A DNA stretch of 64,000 bases, taken from the NCBI GenBank assembly GCA_965228265.1, contig OZ245804.1, forward strand, positions 2,542,001 through 2,606,000, read 5' to 3'. Shown one piece after another: positions 62,389 through 64,000 of the stretch (position 1 is its first letter; each line of letters opens with the position of its first letter). Source of the stretch: GCA-2732755 sp965228265 (GTDB lineage: Bacteria > Planctomycetota > Phycisphaerae > Phycisphaerales > UBA1924). The translations under genes were made by a program, and so were the position numbers. The notes below the pieces were generated by a model. The model saw only the letters and a program-made list of their open reading frames with translations. It was not told the origin of the DNA and made no database searches.

Positions 62389-63429
62389 CTATCGCTGAAC
62401 GCGTCCCGAGCCGCCCGACTTGAGCAGCGACTCGACCTCTGCGGCACTGACCGGGTTCACATCGCCCGGGATGGTCTGTTTCAAACACGAGGCGGCAACC
62501 GCAAACTCGAGCGCTTCGCGCGTGCTCGGCTTTGTAAGCAGTCCCGCGATCAGGCCCGCAGCGAAGGAATCGCCTCCGCCGACACGGTCGACGATCTGTA
62601 TGTCATACCGGCTCGAGCGGTACGCGTCCTTGCAGTCCTTGTCGTCAAGTATGATCGCCGACCACCCGTTGCGGCTGGCCGAGAAGCTCTCACGGAGCGT
62701 GATTGCCACGGAATCAAAGCCGAAATCATTTTTGAGCCTTGCCGCGAGCTTGGCGTACCCGCTTTCATCGAGCTCGCCTGAGTGGATATCCGTATTCTCC
62801 GGCTCGAGCCCGAGCGAAGTCTGCGCGTCTTCCTCGTTGCAGATGCAGACGTCGACATGCTCCATCAGTGGGCGCATGACTTTCTGAGCTTCGGCCGGCG
62901 TCCAGAGCTTGGCGCGGTAGTTGAGATCGCTGCTGACACGCAGCCCTCTGTCCTTGGCGGCCCTGGCGAGCATTGCAACCGCACGGGCGGGGCCTTCGCC
63001 GAGTGCCGGCGTGATCCCGGTCCAGTGGAACCACGTGGCTCCATCAAAGATCTCGTCCGCATCAAACGAGTCTTCATTGACCTGACTGATGGCCGAGCCC
63101 GCCCGGTCGTAGATCACACGTGAGGCCCGCTGACTTGCGCCGGTTTCGAGGAAGTAGATGCCGAGGCGTTTGCCCTCACGCTTGATGCGCGAGGTATCTA
63201 CGCCGAACGCGCGAAGACTGTTGATCGCAGCCTGACCGATATCGTTGGCCGGGATCGCCGAGACAAACGCGGCATCAAGACCAAAGCTCGCAAGACTCAC
63301 AGCGACATTGGCCTCGCCTCCGCCGTAGTTCACATCGAACGACGATGCCTGCACAAGCTTCGAGAACCCGGGCGACGAGAGCCTGAGCATGATCTCACCA
63401 AATGTCACGACACGCTGCCTGCCTGCCAT
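62389..63429 (-). CDS. kdgK: PfkB-family sugar kinase, 2-dehydro-3-deoxygluconokinase-like
   Basis: Phosphorylates a sugar acid, probably 2-keto-3-deoxygluconate, in the cytoplasm. I use the ATG 63427-63429 because GGAG lies six bases upstream; an ATG at 63450 would overlap the preceding gene. The 346-residue protein has VVTFGEIMLRLSSPG, FDVNYGGGEANVAVSLASFG, RLGIYFLETGASQRASRVIYDR, FHWTGITPALG and the ATP/anion-hole motif DRVGGGDSFAAGLI with the catalytic Asp. These fit KdgK well, including the G-G-E-A-N-V-A pattern. It is downstream of an isomerase-like gene and upstream of the symporter pair, fitting uptake and degradation of a uronate or related acid. Confidence 0.85.
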   Translation of the reverse strand: MAGRQRVVTFGEIMLRLSSPGFSKLVQASSFDVNYGGGEANVAVSLASFGLDAAFVSAIPANDIGQAAINSLRAFGVDTSRIKREGKRLGIYFLETGASQRASRVIYDRAGSAISQVNEDSFDADEIFDGATWFHWTGITPALGEGPARAVAMLARAAKDRGLRVSSDLNYRAKLWTPAEAQKVMRPLMEHVDVCICNEEDAQTSLGLEPENTDIHSGELDESGYAKLAARLKNDFGFDSVAITLRESFSASRNGWSAIILDDKDCKDAYRSSRYDIQIVDRVGGGDSFAAGLIAGLLTKPSTREALEFAVAASCLKQTIPGDVNPVSAAEVESLLKSGGSGRVQR

Positions 63430-63440
63430 CGACCGCTCCA

Positions 63441-64000
63441 TTACGTGCATGTTCCCAGCCGCTCAATGATGAGATCAAGATACGCATCCTGATCCATCGC
63501 CCAGTAACGCTCGGAGAATACCTCCACCTCGTTCCACCCGCTGAATCCGGCCGCTTCGACCTTCGAGCGAATCCCGCGGATGTCGATGACACCATCACCC
63601 ATCAGGCCCCGGTCGGTCAGGAGATCGCTCGTGTCGAGTTTCCAGTCGCAGACATGAAAGCCGAAGATCCGACTCGATGCCCCGACTTCCGCGATCTCTT
63701 CCTCGAGCTGCGGATCCCACCAGATGTGGTATACATCCAGCGCGAGGCCGAGCAACGGATGATCGAGTCCATCGGCGACCGCACGGGCTTCGGTGATGCG
63801 GTTGATGCAGCTCTTGTTGTCGGCGTACATCGGATGGAGCGGCTCGATTGCGAGCTTCACACCTGTAGTTTCGGCGTGCGGCAGCAATGCGGCGATACCG
63901 TCGCTGACCTGAGTTCTCGCCTCCGACAGAGACAGACCCGGCGTTGCGCCGACCACCAGCACCAGCATCTCGGCGCCGATCACCGCGGCATCATCGAGAA
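63441..64000 (-). CDS. Sugar phosphate isomerase/epimerase family protein (partial, runs off right edge)
   Basis: The C-terminal about 186 residues of a TIM-barrel protein of the xylose-isomerase-like family. Visible are MLVLVVGATPG, GVKLAIEPLHPMYADNKSCINRITEARAVAD, LGLALDVYHIWWDPQL, IFGFHVCDWKLDT and GWNEVEVFSERYW; the E/D/H residues in these blocks form the metal site in this family. The N-terminus lies outside the window, as the frame remains open at the right edge. Its stop overlaps the longest KDG-kinase frame, and the two are probably cotranscribed. It could isomerise a keto-sugar or sugar acid such as an inosose or hexuronate; the sequence cannot decide. Confidence 0.85.
   Translation of the reverse strand, partial: LDDAAVIGAEMLVLVVGATPGLSLSEARTQVSDGIAALLPHAETTGVKLAIEPLHPMYADNKSCINRITEARAVADGLDHPLLGLALDVYHIWWDPQLEEEIAEVGASSRIFGFHVCDWKLDTSDLLTDRGLMGDGVIDIRGIRSKVEAAGFSGWNEVEVFSERYWAMDQDAYLDLIIERLGTCT

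Overview
The window looks like chromosomal DNA of a planctomycete, most likely from the Phycisphaerae/Phycisphaerales. The evidence is high GC, several secreted proteins with dockerin repeats of the SPADFSAWV type, four PEP-CTERM proteins ending in a short RRR-type tail, type IV pilin-like proteins with an FTLIELLVVIAIIALLIGILLP leader, and an ECF sigma factor paired with a TPR protein kinase. No rRNA, CRISPR array, prophage or transposase was seen. Two tRNAs are present: Phe(GAA) and initiator fMet(CAT).

Layout. 1-11.3 kb is a carbohydrate region: a partial ribose-type ABC permease, a pilin-like protein, a GH13 amylase, two surface proteins built from the same module (one dockerin-anchored, one PEP-CTERM-anchored), and a PA14/propeller/double-DUF1080 protein. 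TGTATACA-type palindromes lie near three of these genes and suggest one shared regulator. 11.5-20.3 kb holds a tricorn-like protease with an unusual insertion, a tandem pair of PEP-CTERM genes and the sigma/kinase operon. 20.9-36.2 kb is mostly housekeeping: tRNA-Phe, an orphan OppF-like ATPase, asparagine synthase, a LigD-N-like protein, an ArsR-methyltransferase/ahcY/metF operon with strong operator-like inverted repeats, a C26 amidotransferase, purD, tRNA-fMet, DUF2200, cardiolipin synthase and a metallo-beta-lactamase-fold hydrolase.

36.4-52 kb is rich in phosphorus-acquisition functions: PhoD phosphatase, a dockerin-bearing metallophosphoesterase, phnCDE, a phosphonatase-like HAD enzyme, an iron alcohol dehydrogenase, an XRE-cupin regulator and a secreted glycerophosphodiesterase. 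A lamin-tail dockerin protein and a second pilin-like protein sit among them.

53.8-60.1 kb is the most intriguing block: a KamA-family radical SAM enzyme, CoA-transferase subunits A and B and a class III aminotransferase in one overlapping operon, with a convergent thiolase and a divergent RpiR regulator behind a 14-bp palindrome. Read as a pathway it would turn an alpha-amino acid into a beta-amino acid, then a beta-keto acid, its CoA ester, and acetyl-CoA plus a shorter acyl-CoA. 60.1-64 kb is an operon for sugar-acid use: a sugar isomerase-like protein (partial), a KDG-type kinase and a two-part sodium symporter.

Starts were moved downstream of the longest open frame wherever a signal peptide, ribosome binding site or family N-terminus argued for it. 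All family names come from reading motifs by eye; no database search was run.
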